Assembly (NCBI RefSeq): GCF_029962835.1
Contig: NC_080582.1
Span: forward strand, 22,390,032-22,454,031
Reading direction: 5' to 3'
DNA length: 64,000 bases
Source of the DNA: Magnolia sinica
Taxonomy: Eukaryota > Streptophyta > Magnoliopsida > Magnoliales > Magnoliaceae
Shown here: one piece after another, positions 37,035 through 49,164 of the stretch
How positions within the stretch are numbered: position 1 is the stretch's first letter
Layout: every line of letters starts with the position of its first letter
Position numbers and translations under genes: made by a program
The notes under the pieces: generated by a model
Database searches by the model: none
The model's input: only the letters and a program-made list of their open reading frames with translations
What the model was told of the DNA's origin: nothing

Positions 37035-37382
37035 CTGTGACATGGCAGCCGTGAGGATGCCGGGATGGTAGAGTTGCTACTTCTGTAGCAACGCTTGTTG
37101 CATCAGGGCTTGTTGCTATTACTGCTGCTTCAATCTCTGCTGCATTCTCTCAACCTTCTTGAATGTATTGTCCAGGAACCCAACGAACAAAACAGCAAAT
37201 CTTAGGCAGGAACCCTAGAAAGGAGCGGCGAAGAAGGATTCCAACTCTTTTACAGAGATTGAAGCTAAGAAGACGAGAAAAAAAAAAGGAGTAAAATCTA
37301 CGAATCGAGAGCAGAAACCCTAGAAAGAGAACGAAGATCTCTCTCGCTCGCTCGCACAGCGAGTGAGAAAAGGAGACAGGGA
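37035..37382 (-). pseudogene. Dead 5' leader and first exon of a UBP1-like gene (copy 2)
   Basis: Same sequence as 12313-12660: ATG at 37145 (minus strand), three in-frame stops at former Gln codons, LYHPG motif, and splice donor CAG/GTACC at the exon end. It was already dead before the block was duplicated. Confidence 0.7.
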
Positions 37383-37421
37383 AAAAGCATTTATGTGCGC
37401 CTGTCGAATTTATATTTCAGA

Positions 37422-38862
37422 ATTAGACTTTTAGCCTCGGTTCCTATGCAACCGAGGCTAAAAAGTAGACGTTTGGCCTCGGTTCCTCTGCAACCGAGGC
37501 TAAAAAGTCCGATTTCAATTGAAATTTCTTAATTTATTTTTTCAAAATTTTTAATTATTTGAAATTTCTCAAATTTAAAAAAAAAAAATCCAATTTTTTT
37601 CAAGATTCTCAAATTCAAAATTCTTATTTTTTTCAAAAATTTCAAAAATTTTCAAAATTCTTAATTTTTCTTAAAATTCTCAATTTAAAAAAAAAAAATC
37701 ATACTTTTTCATAATTATCATTTTTTTATTCTTAATTTTTAAAAAGTTCTCAAAATTTTAAAAAATTCTTAGTTCTTAAAAAATTCAAAATTCAAATCTT
37801 TTTCAAAACTCTCAAAAATTTTTTTCAAAATTCTCAATTTTTTCCCCAATTGTCTCCATTTTTTTCCAAAATCCTCAATTTTTTCACAATTGTCAAAAAT
37901 TTTAAAAATTATTAATTCTTTCAATATTCTCAAATTTTTTTAATATTCTTAAATGTAGACTTTTGGCCTCAGTTCTTATGCAACGAAGGCTAAAAAGTAG
38001 ACTTTTGGCCTCGGTTCCCATGTAACTGAGGGTAAAAAGTAGAATTTTCACCTCGGTTCCTATGAAACTGAGGCTAAAATGTAGACTTTTCGCCTCGGTT
38101 CTTATCCAACTGAGGCTAAAAGGTAGACTTTTCGCCTCGGTTCCTATGCAATTGAGGCTAAAAAGTAGACTTTTCGCCTCGGTTCTTATGCAACTGAGGT
38201 TAAAATGTAGACTTCTGGCCTCGGTTCCTATGCAACTAAGGCTAAAAATTAGACCTTTCGCATCAGTTCCTATGCAACTGAGGTTAAAAAGTAGACCTTT
38301 CGCTTCGGTTCCTATGCAACTGAGGCTAAAAAGTAGACCTTTCGCCTCAGTTCCTATGCAACTGAGGCTAAAAGGTAGACTTTTCGCCTCGGTTCCTATG
38401 CAACTGAGGCTAAAAAGTAGATTTTTCACCTCGGTTCCTATGCAACTGAGGCTACAAATTAGACCTTTCGCCTCCGTTCCTATGCAACTGAGGCTAAAAA
38501 GTAGACTTTTTGCCTCCGTTCCTATGCAACTGAGGCTAAAAATTAGACCTTTCGCCTCGGTTCCTATGCAACTGAGGTTAAAAAGTAGACCTTTCGCCTC
38601 GGTTCCTATGTAACTGAGGCTAAAAAGTAGACCTTTCGCCTCGGTTCCTATACAATTGAGGCTAAAAAGTAAACCTTTCGCGTCGATTACTATGCAACTG
38701 AGGCTAAAAAGTAGACTTTTAGCCTCAGTTCCAAAGCAACTGAGGCGGAAAATGAACTTTTAGCCTCAATTCCTTAGCAACTGAGGCTAAAAAACACATT
38801 TAGCCTCCATTTTTTCAATCGAGGCTAAAAAATTGAGGCTAAAGGCCTACTTTCTTGTAGTG
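37422..38862 (-). mobile_element. CACTA-like non-autonomous element made of 42-bp hairpin repeats (copy 2)
   Basis: Same ends and unit number as 12700-14140, with the CACTACAAGAAAG terminus at 38862 on the minus strand. About 20 units of 42 bp lie at 37957-38812. Units 1-7 and 16-20 match copy 1 almost base for base, while units 8-15 are replaced in whole or part by other variants of the same repeat with no change in total length. The long frames on both strands (14-residue periodic peptides) are not genes. Confidence 0.75.
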
Positions 38863-39720
38863 TATGGTAGTCCATACATTTTAAATTGATGACCTAACTA
38901 TGGACGGAGCATGGCTGAAAATTGGGATTTTGATGGTACTGGAATGGTTGTGTGGTCAATTCCTCAAAAGAGATTCTACCTGCCAAATATTATGAGGATA
39001 GCCATCTGGCAAGCTTCTGAAAGTTTTTGAGATCAATTTGCCCTTGTCCTTGGATCAGTAGTTGTACCGTTATGAGGGTAGAAGAAGTCACGTGTTATTT
39101 CAATCCTAAAAAATGAATTGGATGGAAGTTTTCATTGTGCCCAGTGTAATGTATATATCTAATCCGTTCATTTTGTTCGAAGCCCTTTACTTTTATACGA
39201 ATATGTTAGCGTCTTGCTGACACCATCTCTCTGTGGCCCACAAAACCTAATAATCCGTAACGGTGTCTGTTCTATATGAAATATTTTCTATGCAACGTCT
39301 CTAGGTTTCATTTTGGGATTTTGATCAAATCTGATCCGTCCATTCTCTTCATAATTTGAAAGAAGGAAAATGTCAGGAGAATAATGAAAATCTTTGAATC
39401 TGAAGGCCCACAACAAAACTAGATAGTAGGTATTGTACAAGCAAACCATTGGTCTTTTTCCTCACTATGGGCCATAGATAGCTCGATACGACATGACGAT
39501 TACATATTTTTAAGGAAATTGTAAGCCTTGAATATTATTAACGGATTAAATCTATATTTTAATGGACCCCGTGATTAAAATGATAGGATCGACCCTTAGA
39601 TTTGGGCATCGAGAATTGTGAATCACTCCGGCTTCTCACCCGCCTTCTTTTACTATACCTACATGCGCTTACAAAGCCAGTTTTGTGGGGCCCACAATGA
39701 TGTTTATATGTCATCTAACC
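38863..39720. other. Dispersed-repeat mosaic between hairpin array and RPS15a units (copy 2)
   Basis: Counterpart of 14141-14998. No gene seen. Confidence 0.5.
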
Positions 39721-40401
39721 TATTCATTATATCACACATACATCATCTATAAAGAGATGGCAGAAATATCATACTAATTAGTAAGGTGTATGGCCCACCT
39801 GGTAGTTTTCAATGGTTGTGCGCAACCTATACTATTTATTATGGTGTGGTCCACTTTATCTGTAAGTAACCTTTAGATTTTGGGATATATAATACGATGA
39901 ACTTGCATAACTAATGGACCGTGTAGATTGAAAACTTACATCACAATGGGCCCACAACTAGGAGAATACCATCCAACACAAGACTTCCAGCCATCGTCCT
40001 CTCCGCGTCATCATTACTTAATTTTGTGTGCAAACAAATTGGTCTGAAAAACTTTCGGAAGCTTGTTAGATGGGTACTTTCTCGTAATATTTGGAAGGTC
40101 GATTCTCTTTCAAGAAATTGACCACACAACAATGCCAGCATGGTCCAAATCCCTTGAAAATTTTAATATTAACCATCTGATTTTTCCCACCAACTCCAAA
40201 ATGAACTAGTCACGATTGAGTATAGCTTCTTGTTATTATTATTATTATTTAAAAAAAGAAAAGTGGGAACACTCCACTGGTAATTTTGTTAAAAAGACTA
40301 GATGCATGTGCACACATTGGAGTACGCGCCACAAAAAGAATAGGCTATCGTGAAAACCGTGAAAAAACTTTATATAAAATAAACAAGATGAAGATAACCA
40401 T

Positions 40402-40668
40402 GACAGATTATTGGAGAATCTGAGTACGTCGATGACAATAGGTCGGGCTGGTAAGATAATCGTGGAATTGAATGGAAGATTGAACAAATGTGGGGTCATC
40501 AGTCCTCGCTTCGATGTCGGTGTCAAAGAAATTGAGCCTTGGACTGCAAGGCTCCTCCCCTCCAAACAGTTTAGCTATATTGTGTTGACAACGTCTGCGG
40601 GCATCATGGATCATGAAGAGGCTCGAAGGAAGAACGTCGGTTGTAAAGTTCCAAGATTCTTTTACTAG
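40402..40668 (+). pseudogene. RPS15A: RPS15a (uS8) pseudogene, unit A copy 2
   Basis: The best preserved copy: one open frame covers [16 protein letters not shown] through the terminal KVPRFFY and its TAG. The upstream [12 protein letters not shown] part is out of frame with it. The 5' half of the gene is absent. The normal plant protein ends in a similar GGKVLGFFY as I recall. Confidence 0.85.
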
Positions 40669-41392
40669 GTGGAGGCATTGGAATTGAAATTCTCTTTTCC
40701 TTTTCTTTTACTATTCATTATATCACATATACATCTATAAAGAGATGACAGAAATATCATACTTATTAGTAAGGTGTATGGCCCACTTGGTAGTTTTCAA
40801 TGGTTGTGTGCAACCCATACTATTTATTATGGTGTGGTCCACTTCATCTGTAAGTAACCTTTAGATTTTGGGATATATATTACGATGAACTTGCACAACT
40901 AATGGACTGTGTAGATTGAAAACTTACATCACAATGGGCCCACAACTAGGAGAATAACATCCAACACAAGACTTCCAGCCATCGTCCTCTCTGCGTCATC
41001 ATTACTTAATTTTGTGTGCAAGGGCAAATTGGTCCGAAAAAATTTAGGAAGCTTGTTAGATGGCTACTTTCGGAATATTTGGAGGTCGATTCTCTTTCGA
41101 GAAATTGACCATGCAACGATACTAACACGGTCCAAATCCCCTGAAAATTTTAATATTAACCATCTGATTTCCCCACCAACTCCAAAATGAACCAGCCACG
41201 ATTGAGTATAGCTTCTTGTTATTATTATTATTATTTTAAAAAAGAAAAGTAAGAACACTCCATCTATAAATTTGTTAAAAAGACTAGATGCATGTGCACA
41301 CATTCGAGTAGGCACCACAGAAAGAATAGGCTATCGTGAAAACCATGAAAAAAACTTTATAGAAAATAAACAAGATGAAGACAACCACAACA

Positions 41393-41651
41393 GATTATTG
41401 GAGAATCTGAGTACGTCGATGACAACAGGTCTGGTAAGATAGTCGTGGAATTGAATGGAAGATTGAACAAATGTGGCGTCATCAGTCCTTGCTTCGATGT
41501 CGGTGTCAAAGAAATTGAGCCTTGGACTACAAGTCTCCTCCCCTCTAGACAGTTTGGCTATATTGTGTTGACAACTTCTGTGGGCATCATGGATCATGAA
41601 GAGGCTCGAAGGAAGAACGTGGGTGCTAAAGTTCCAGGATTCTTTTACTTG
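41393..41651 (+). pseudogene. RPS15A: RPS15a (uS8) pseudogene, unit B copy 2
   Basis: [29 protein letters not shown] and [18 protein letters not shown] are readable. The terminal stop has become TTG, so the frame runs on into repeat DNA. Arg to Cys in ISPRFDV is another sign of decay. Confidence 0.85.
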
Positions 41652-42170
41652 GTGGAGGCATTGGAATTGGAATTCTCTTTTCCTTTTCTTTTACTATTCA
41701 TTATATCACATATACATCTATAAAGAGATGGTAGAAATATCATACTTATTAGTAAGGTGTATGGCCCACCTGGTAGTTTTCAATGGTTGTGCGCAACCCA
41801 TACTATTCATTATGGTGTATGTGGTCCACTTCATCTGCAAGTAACCTTTAGATTTTGGGATATATATTATGATGAACTTGCACAACTAATGGACCGTGTA
41901 GATTGAAAACTTACATCACAATGGGCCCACAACTAGGAGAATACCATCCAACACAAGACTTCCGGCCGTCATCCTCTCTGCGTCATCATTACTTAATTTT
42001 GTGTGCAAGGGCAAATTGGTCCGAAAAAATTTCAGAAGCTTGTTAGATGGCTACTTTCAGGATATATTTGGAAGGTCGATTCTCTTTTGAGAAATTGACC
42101 ATGCAACGATACCAATTTGTAAGATGGCTACTTTCTCTTTTGAAAAATTTCAGAAGCTTGTTAGATGGCC

Positions 42171-42215
42171 AGAAGGAAGAACGTGGGTGGTAAAGTTCTA
42201 GGATTCTTTTACTAG
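42171..42215 (+). pseudogene. RPS15A: RPS15a tail, unit C
   Basis: Only the last ~14 codons remain (RRKNVGGKVLGFFY then TAG, by translation). This tail happens to be closest to the expected functional C-terminus. Confidence 0.75.
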
Positions 42216-42429
42216 GTGGAGGCATTGGAATTGGAATTCTCTTTTCCTTCCCCCCCCCCCCCCCAAGGATGGATTCAAATATTTCTGGCTTTCCAGTTGA
42301 CTAATTTTTTACTTGTTTCAAACATCGATATATATCATGGATTTGTTTTCTCTATTGAACCTAAAACAATTGAGATTGTCTGCCATTTTGGAGTAATTTT
42401 AAGAGTTCTTGCTAAGTCTAAGCTATAAA

Positions 42430-42633
42430 AAATAAAATAAAATAAACAACGGCAAATGTTAATTAAAGACAAACAGGGCCATGATAGACTCTGCCTCTTG
42501 TAAGCTGATACCTTATATCTAAGAAGCTGTTCAAACGAACCTGTTATGAATATTGGCTATGGTTGCATTCTCCATAGCCAAGACACATCTCGTCTCTCTT
42601 GGAAGGTCAGCCATGCTTTTAAAATAGACATTG
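42430..42633 (-). mobile_element. LINE RNase H-domain tail (left fragment)
   Basis: Related to 61810-62100 at 70-80% by eye (GACAGACTCYGCCTCTT, AACCTGTTATGAATA, AAGGTCAGCC). On the minus strand a short frame reads VLAMENATIANIHNRF. The piece is cut on its right by the CACTA-like MITE at 42634. Confidence 0.5.
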
Positions 42634-42869
42634 CACTACGAAAAAAAAAGAAAAAGGGCCAAAGGCTATGGATAAAAGCCGTAGCTAAAAACTTATGGCT
42701 ACGGTTCTAGTCCATAGCACGACCATAGCCATTGGTACCCTAGCTATTGCTTTTGAGGAGATGGCTACAGATTTAATCCATAGCTATAAAATTAGTGGCA
42801 ACAGATCTAATCCGTATCTATACTCTCTGTAGGTAAATGTACATACAACTACGGATAATCTTTGTAGTG
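42634..42869. mobile_element. CACTA-like MITE
   Basis: Starts CACTACGAAAAA and ends ...CTTTGTAGTG, with internal palindromic pieces (GGCTATGGATAAAAGCCGTAGC, GGCTACGGTTCTAGTCCATAGC). No clear 3-bp duplication flanks it. Similar GCTACGG sequence continues to about 42960, so the right border is uncertain. Confidence 0.5.
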
Positions 42870-44607
42870 AAAAGTAGAATAAGATCTACAGCAATGGTTG
42901 AAGTTAGCAATAGCTACGGTTTCCAGAATTAGGGCTACGGCTAATATTTGTAGCCATTGTCTTTTTTAAAAAAAAAATTATAATAATGGTGTCTCTTACA
43001 ATTGCTAGTACATACCTTGATAGAAACTCATCTAAGCTAATATAGATAAAGACTTCATTGGCAAGAGAAATATTATGGAAAGATTAAGAAAATAGTGGAA
43101 TTTTCTAGTGGAACTTTAATAAAAGTTAAAAGAGATTATTTAACACTTAAACATTACAAAAACAACAACCAACTATGAATAATGTGTTTCAATTGTATTA
43201 AGGTCCAAAGTATCCATTGTCAAACAAAAGTGACTAGTATCTCCAAAACGAGTTAAGTAGAAATCAAGATAAGCTACTTGAGGCATAAATAGCCTCAGTA
43301 ACTTACGATCCAAATGTCCCCCAATGGAGCTGGGTAGAGCTACCATGTGCTGATCAGGAGCAAGGCTGTCGAGAGAGCTGCTTGCCAAACAAAAATTTCC
43401 AAATTTCCAATCCCAAACCTGATCACTCTACTCTTACATGAAGGAGAAGGAAGCAATCAGCCTTCTTCTTTTGTTAAACCCGACATAAACTTCTAAAGGT
43501 AAACACAATGCAAGCAGCCAAGGCACCAACCCCCAACATCTCTACAATAAGGTACAGAACCATCACCTCCCCAAACATCATAAGAGAAAACCATGCAACA
43601 CCACACCCTCCAGTCTCACTACACAAGGCTTCAAATAAAATATCAGTGCAACACCAACTAAAAGCCAATTCAACACAAAACCCCAACATTTGACCAGCAG
43701 CCAACATAACTTTGGAAAGGATACAAGCAATCCTCCAAGTCACTAGCTTGAATTGGATACTTACACCTCCAATTGGCCAACATAACTTCGGCAAGGATAC
43801 AAGCAAAGGTTAGTGCAGTATCAAACTGATTCCATATATTTGGCCAACTAAAATTCATGGACCTTAGAGAAAAAAAGGATCCACACAATTCAAGAGCAAG
43901 ATGGCTATACCATCTTGTTGCAACATAATCCTATAAGCAAGGGAAATGGAATAAATCTAATAAATTAGGAGCTCTAAAAAATCTACCCTACTTGTACTAG
44001 CTTCAAAAAAAATAAGTCAAAGCCAACTACATATTCTTGGACTTGCATTATAGCTATTGAGAGAATTTCCTCAGTGAGATGTGAGATAACGATGTAAAAG
44101 CACAAGCCACTTTTATAAGCACCATAGATGCAATCATGTTTCATGGACCATTCCCAAAATACACATATTGGAGATTATATTGCATCACCATTGCTAGGCT
44201 TTCAGTGCATAAAGTTAGCAAGTGCTTCTCAATGAAGACAGGGAAATGCTATTTGAAGCACACAAATGAATGCTTCGAATACAAGCCCCACACATGCGTC
44301 ATGGCACACGCGTACAAAATCTAGGATGTTCATTAGGCAAATGCAGTGGATGCTTTCTAACCTGGAATTAAGTCCACTCATCAACTGGGCGAGACGGGGA
44401 TGTAATTAGTTGCAGACAGTTGGTTAACACTTCTACTCACTATGTAGCCATCCTCTTTTTCCCCTCCACTTCTAACCCACCTAACAGGTGTGCCAGCTGG
44501 ATTTTTACACTAAGGAATGTTCACCGTGGACTGCAGTTGATGAATAGCCTAGATCTCACACACGTGTGCCACATTGATTCATCTGGGCTACTTGCATTGG
44601 TGCCCAC
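42870..44607. other. Unassigned region
   Basis: No gene recognised. A hydrophobic minus-strand frame of 110 codons (43474-43806) overlaps an imperfect ~100-bp direct repeat (GCCAACATAACTT.GG.AAGGATACAAGCAA near 43690 and 43785). I do not recognise the family and would not call it a gene. Confidence 0.4.
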
Positions 44608-44825
44608 CACTACACCAAAATCCCTATTTAGGAACAGTTGAAAATCATTCCTAAATGTTATAGAAATAGTTTTCAATAGTGGAGGGCACCGCAAAAAAAT
44701 TAGGGACGGTTGAAAACCGTTGCAAATTTTCAATTTCGGAACGGTTTTAAACTGTTCCTAAAATAGGGTGTCACGAAAGGTGAGGGACGGTTTAAAACCG
44801 TCGCAATTTTTCAATTTCGACGCTA
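44608..44825. mobile_element. CACTA-type MITE fragment (CACTACACCAAAA end)
   Basis: Begins CACTACACCAAAATCCC, followed by repeated GGGACGGTTGAAAACCGT / GGAACGGTTTTAAACTGTTCC inverted motifs, each a small hairpin. The opposite terminus is not found. Confidence 0.5.
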
Positions 44826-46587
44826 CTTTTTAGAATTTTTTATTTTTTTTTTCCATTTGAAAATCGTTCACAATTTTCTTAGTTAAGATAATGATTACAT
44901 CCAAACTGGAGTGTAAAGCAAAGTTGGATCAAGAAATAAATTTTGGACAGTTTGGATTAAACCACCGAAATGATTAATGTAGTTGAATTCCAAGTCTTGA
45001 ATGGGCCTGAGTTTTGGGATAGAAGAAGAAAATGTGGTGGCGAATGTGATGGACAGATTGGGTATCATGCACACAATATGATGAGCTTCAAACCCACATT
45101 ATCAACAAACGACACTTTATGGAAGATGATTGAGAACCAAGACTCCCTCCGTAACTCCTAATAATACCAAGATAGTTTTTGTATAATTTACTAAGAAACA
45201 CCGCAGCTGCTACAATGGAAATCCTGGAGCTCTCCACAAAATCCTAAATCTTGAGATGAAAACACTTGATAAAATCACTATGTACACTTATGTGGAGCCC
45301 ATTTTGGATAACAATTCAAGTGATGTATCTAATTCCACTAGTATTATCTTTCTCCCTCTCTAAGTACTCCCTGTGTATAAGATCTTCGATTCGTCTATTA
45401 ACCAACTTAACGTCTAGCTGCAAAATCAAATCATCAATGTTCATATTTTGTCTATTGCCTAATGAGAAATGCATTTCAAATACTAAGGCTCATTTGGATG
45501 TCCAACGGAAATGGATTGAAAAGTTCAGTTCAATAAAGAGTAAATGAATAAAGATGACCCATTTCGGTGAACTGAAAATTGTATAAAGCATAATGGAAAA
45601 CAAACCTTTTGGCTCATTACATCATCTGCACATTTGACCCAAGGCCAGACCTTTCAGTTACATGCTGCATTAGAAGAAACAAAGATAACTGACAAATGAG
45701 TAGAGAAAAGAAGGGTCCAAAAAACCATGACTTTGCAAAATTTGGATAGTATGTGTTTGATAAAGAATGTCCTTAACTTATAGAAGAGCATATATATATG
45801 TGTACCAGTAATAAATAAAACTAATCAGTAACTTGAAAACTCTAGAGACTATAGTATATAACAGTTCTCTTCCCAAAATTGATGTTTCTATTGTCAGTGG
45901 TCCAAACCTACAGCTAGCATCCAAGAATGCATGTCTTTGGTGCCCATTCCAAATCTAGCCCTCTGAAGAAGTTTTCAAGTGAAAACTGAACTCTTCTCAA
46001 ACCTGTCGCTCATGATTTTCAAAAACCTATTTTGTGGCTTAGGCAACATGAAATTTTCACCATCCTTGGTACCTACCAACAAATTTAAAATCCGGAAGAC
46101 GACCATCTCATACAGCAAGTAGCAAGTTCTGTCGAAACTTGAGTACTATGTCTACACAGCAAATAGAGTATGCAATAGCATATGTGCAGATTGACACATG
46201 TCACATGTTGGGTGCTTGAAATTTTATTATGCTACTCTTTCAAAAAAAGAAAAAAGAAAAAAAGAAAATTTATCGTGCTACTCGTTTGAAGTATCAAGTT
46301 GCATTTGAAGTCTAATAAAGGGGGAAACCATACTTTCAGCATTCATTTTGAGAGTCTTGGCTCCAAACTGTAGTTATGTTACATTCCATTGAAGACATGA
46401 AAGAAAAGTAACAGCAATTCGATGGCCACTTCCTCGTTAAAAGCATCAGGAACTTCACTAACTTTAGTTAATTGCTCTTGATTAAACTAAATGCAAGCAA
46501 CTCAATTGACACCCATAAAACCAACAACAAAGATATTAACAAAAGAAAATGTAGAAAAGCAGAACTCACCTTCTAGATTCTACAAGA
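44826..46587. other. Unassigned A/T-rich region
   Basis: Short frames only. A minus-strand AG/GTGAGT donor-like site near 46565-46575 just precedes the solo LTR and could be a leftover exon border; nothing else supports a gene. Confidence 0.4.
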
Positions 46588-46592
46588 AGGGC

Positions 46593-47823
46593 TGATGGGG
46601 ACATCACGTGCACTCACGCCGCCCCCCCTACGCACATACGTACATAGAAGGAAGACCCCACCATCGATCTGGCTCAATGACGACATCCAGGGAAGGCATC
46701 CTAGCTAGAAGTCAAGTTTTTGTTTAGAAAAGTGGCCCGATAGTTAAGAACAGCCCCACCATGGGATCTCATGATCGTGGCCCACTCGTCGGATTGGTTT
46801 TATATTTTATATTTTGCTTATTGTTATTATTTAGAACATCGTGAACGCTTTAGATTTCCTTGTTTGATTTTTATTTTAGTTTATTTCATCGCCAAGTAAT
46901 AGGTGTCGCACATGGTGCGAGTTTTTGGGTATAGGGTTCTCCCTATAAATAGGTACCCCTTGTAGTTCTTTTCATTCATTGAAGTTAATAAAAAAATTTC
47001 TGTTTTATTTTTCTGCTTTCTTCGTGAGTTGTGGAAAAATTCAAAAGTGGGTGCGAAGCCCTCCCTTTTCGAATGGCTAACTACCGTGGTGCGAAGCCAC
47101 ATCGATCCCAATTCACCCCCATCTTCCATCATCTTTTTTTCCATCTTCCTCCACCATCCGTACTTCGAATTTGTCCTTTTGTTGCATCAGATTTCTTCAT
47201 TACAGCAGGTTTCCAGATTTCGGCCCGCAGGCGAGCTGAAACTTCAGCGAAGCACCACGCACAAACCGTATATCGGATCGAGTTGATATTTAGGAGTTTT
47301 GGAGTCCATCCCTGGCTGACCAGGGCCAAGGTGGCCTTTTTCTGAATAGTGGGCCCCACACACGTGCGGCTGGGATCACACACACGTGCGGCTGGGATCA
47401 CACGCACGTCCGTCTGGGCCATTGTTGTTGTCCACACACGGGATCATCTTTTGGCTCAGGTTTTTATCCTCTTTTATCCTCTCATAGCCGTTTTTCATGA
47501 ATCATAACCCTATATTACATGATCCCTAATTGATTTGCCCTTTTTTATCACCTTCGGGTTCCTTGAATTGAAATTAGAGAATCCCTTGGATTAAGGACTG
47601 ATTTTTATGCATGAGTAGTTAATTTTATTTCCCTTTGACATCGTTTGGCTTATAATTTTATTGGTCCAGTCCTAGCCTATGTCGGCTTGGACCCGCATAG
47701 ATTCCCCTTTAATTGAATGTTTGGGTTTTCATGTGGGATGTGGAATTTGTGTGATTGTTTCTGAATTGGTGTGATCTAAGCCTGAAATCTTGCATATCAT
47801 ATTTAAATTCACGTCCTGCGTCA
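46593..47823 (+). mobile_element. Solo LTR, probably of a Gypsy-type element
   Basis: A fossil of 1231 bp that begins TGATGGGGAC, ends CTGCGTCA and is flanked by the direct 5-bp duplication AGGGC (46588-46592 and 47824-47828). Inside are a TATAAATAGG box near 46935 and a short leader-like region after it. No internal retroelement part lies next to it, so it is a solo LTR left by recombination. Gypsy is inferred from length and layout only. Confidence 0.7.
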
Positions 47824-47828
47824 AGGGC

Positions 47829-48699
47829 ACCCTCTTCAGTAGTTTTTTTCTGAACGTATGTCTATCTCACATTCTCACTCACAGTATAACTGTATAAAGA
47901 TGAGCAGCGCCACAACATTAGGGACATATTATTCATGATGAAATAACAAGGATATCTCCCATTTTATGGCGAGATAAAACATTACTTAACCATAGAAGCT
48001 TGTTGTGCATGAAAAATAAAAATAATATATGATTCCCCATCATATGAACGTGCATGACAATAAACCCACCAATAAAAATTGATGAAGAACAAACAAAACA
48101 TTGAATCAATCAAATTTATAAATAAATAAATAGATAATAATAATAAAAAAAAAAGTCTGTTTAACCTTTACTACACGGAGACAAAAAAAAAGAAAAAAAA
48201 AGAAAAAGAAATAAATAAATAAAAAGAAAATGAAAAAACAACTAGAAATAGGTAAAGAGTTAACCCAGCAATATCGTGGTCATTAATTTGGGAATCTCCA
48301 TACAGGAGAAAGCAACACTTTTTTTCTTCTTTTTTTTTTTTTTTTGTTTTCCATTGGTCTAGGAGAGATTCATAGTGCGTAAAAATACCCAAATTGGTTC
48401 TAAATGTATGCATCATACAGGCAACTTCTGCAAATTCAAGAACACTGGAAAAACCTGGGGAAAATAGAGGGGCATTTGAAATGTCTAGAGAACAAGTGAT
48501 ACTTGGGTTGTTCATTTGAATCTAACCAGCATCGCAAATGTATCAGACCTACAGCTAAGAATTGCTTATGGATATTTCACAAAACTGCCAGACCTTATGC
48601 TGAATGTTGAGTGGTTGGTCCCTTTACCTGGAAGACAATAAATGCAAAGAAGAAATTCCTAAAACTAAATGGTAAAATGCTTTATCCAATCCACTTTAC
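47829..48699. other. Unassigned region with simple A-rich tracts
   Basis: Contains AAATAAATAAAT and AAAGAAAAAG runs (48120-48240) and a poly-T/C stretch near 48320-48345. No recognisable coding sequence; the 114-codon minus frame is largely low-complexity. Confidence 0.5.
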
Positions 48700-48839
48700 C
48701 TGGAAGGAAGAACTGCTTGAGGAACAAAAGGAGCATATGTTCTCTCCCTCTCAGCAGCAAGCCGCTGAGCTTTCTGAAACTCTTTCAGAACTGCTTGGAA
48801 ATCTTTTGCAAGCTTTGCATCAGCTATCTTTTCGCTGGC
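48700..48839 (-). pseudogene. Single exon of a SYP2-family syntaxin (SYP21/22-like)
   Basis: On the minus strand a 140-bp exon starts after AAATGCAG and ends CCAG/GTAAAG. It reads [20 protein letters not shown], then [20 protein letters not shown] and QAVLPS. This matches the middle of plant SYP22-type Qa-SNAREs (vacuolar/prevacuolar t-SNAREs; [20 protein letters not shown] in Arabidopsis as I recall). The frame and splice sites are intact. The preceding (N-terminal Habc) and following (SNARE motif, membrane anchor) exons are not seen in the surrounding DNA, so it is most likely a captured or stranded exon rather than a working gene. Confidence 0.7.
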
Positions 48840-49062
48840 CTGCATTTAGATAGAAGCTCAATGTATAAACAGAGCATCAATAACAAAATGGAATTTTTAT
48901 GCTTAAAACTGAATGACAAGGGAAGGTTGACAAAGATGCATGTCTAGTGTGGGAAAATTCACCTCAAATGAGACCTTCAGAATGAAAGATAAAATGAACA
49001 TGACCGTTAATTTACATATATGAGCGTGAGCATGAGCATGCACATGAATAAATTAGCAAAAT

Positions 49063-49164
49063 TCAATGTTTCCATGGATGTGAAGCTTTCAGGGAAGCAA
49101 CTTAGCAAGCTGCCCCCAAGATCATCAATCCCATTCCCCTTTATGTCCAGCTCAGCCAAATACC
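49063..49164 (-). pseudogene. Fragment of a TIR1/AFB auxin-receptor F-box gene (AFB2/3-like)
   Basis: The minus strand encodes LAELDIKGNGIDDLGGSLLS followed by CFPESFTSMETLNFA. Plant AFB2/AFB3 have LRELDLQENEIDD..G..LSCFPD..TSL..LNFACL at the matching leucine-rich repeat, as I remember them. About 36 residues are recognisable, with no stop. An AG acceptor-like TTACAG lies at the left border. No other LRR or F-box sequence is found nearby, so it is an isolated piece, on the same strand as the SYP2 exon 220 bp away. Confidence 0.55.

Larger units (their letters stand above)
24707..41544 (+). repeat. Large direct duplication, copy 2
   Basis: Collinear with 1-16822. Position 24707 is only where the alignment begins because copy 1 is cut by the window edge; the real left border may lie further left. 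After 41544 copy 2 continues through the rest of tandem unit B and into unit C, whereas copy 1 switches to unrelated DNA. Confidence 0.95.
39721..42249. repeat. ~985-bp tandem units carrying RPS15a fragments (copy 2: three units)
   Basis: Unit A 39721-40711, unit B 40712-41694 and unit C 41695-42249, all starting TATTCATTATATCACA. Unit C has a large internal deletion with a scrambled join near 42110-42175 and ends against a C15 run at 42250. Confidence 0.85.

Noticed and set aside
37902-38613. Long frames on both strands with 14-residue periodic peptides
   Set aside because: The repeat unit is 42 bp, a multiple of three, so any stop-free unit yields a long frame on each strand. The peptide is low complexity and the region is a transposon array.
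43474-43806. 110-codon hydrophobic minus-strand frame
   Set aside because: No family recognised, it overlaps an imperfect direct repeat, and there is no promoter or splice context; noted only in the region entry.
47029-47437. Frames of 85-104 codons on both strands
   Set aside because: They lie inside the solo LTR and match no known domain.
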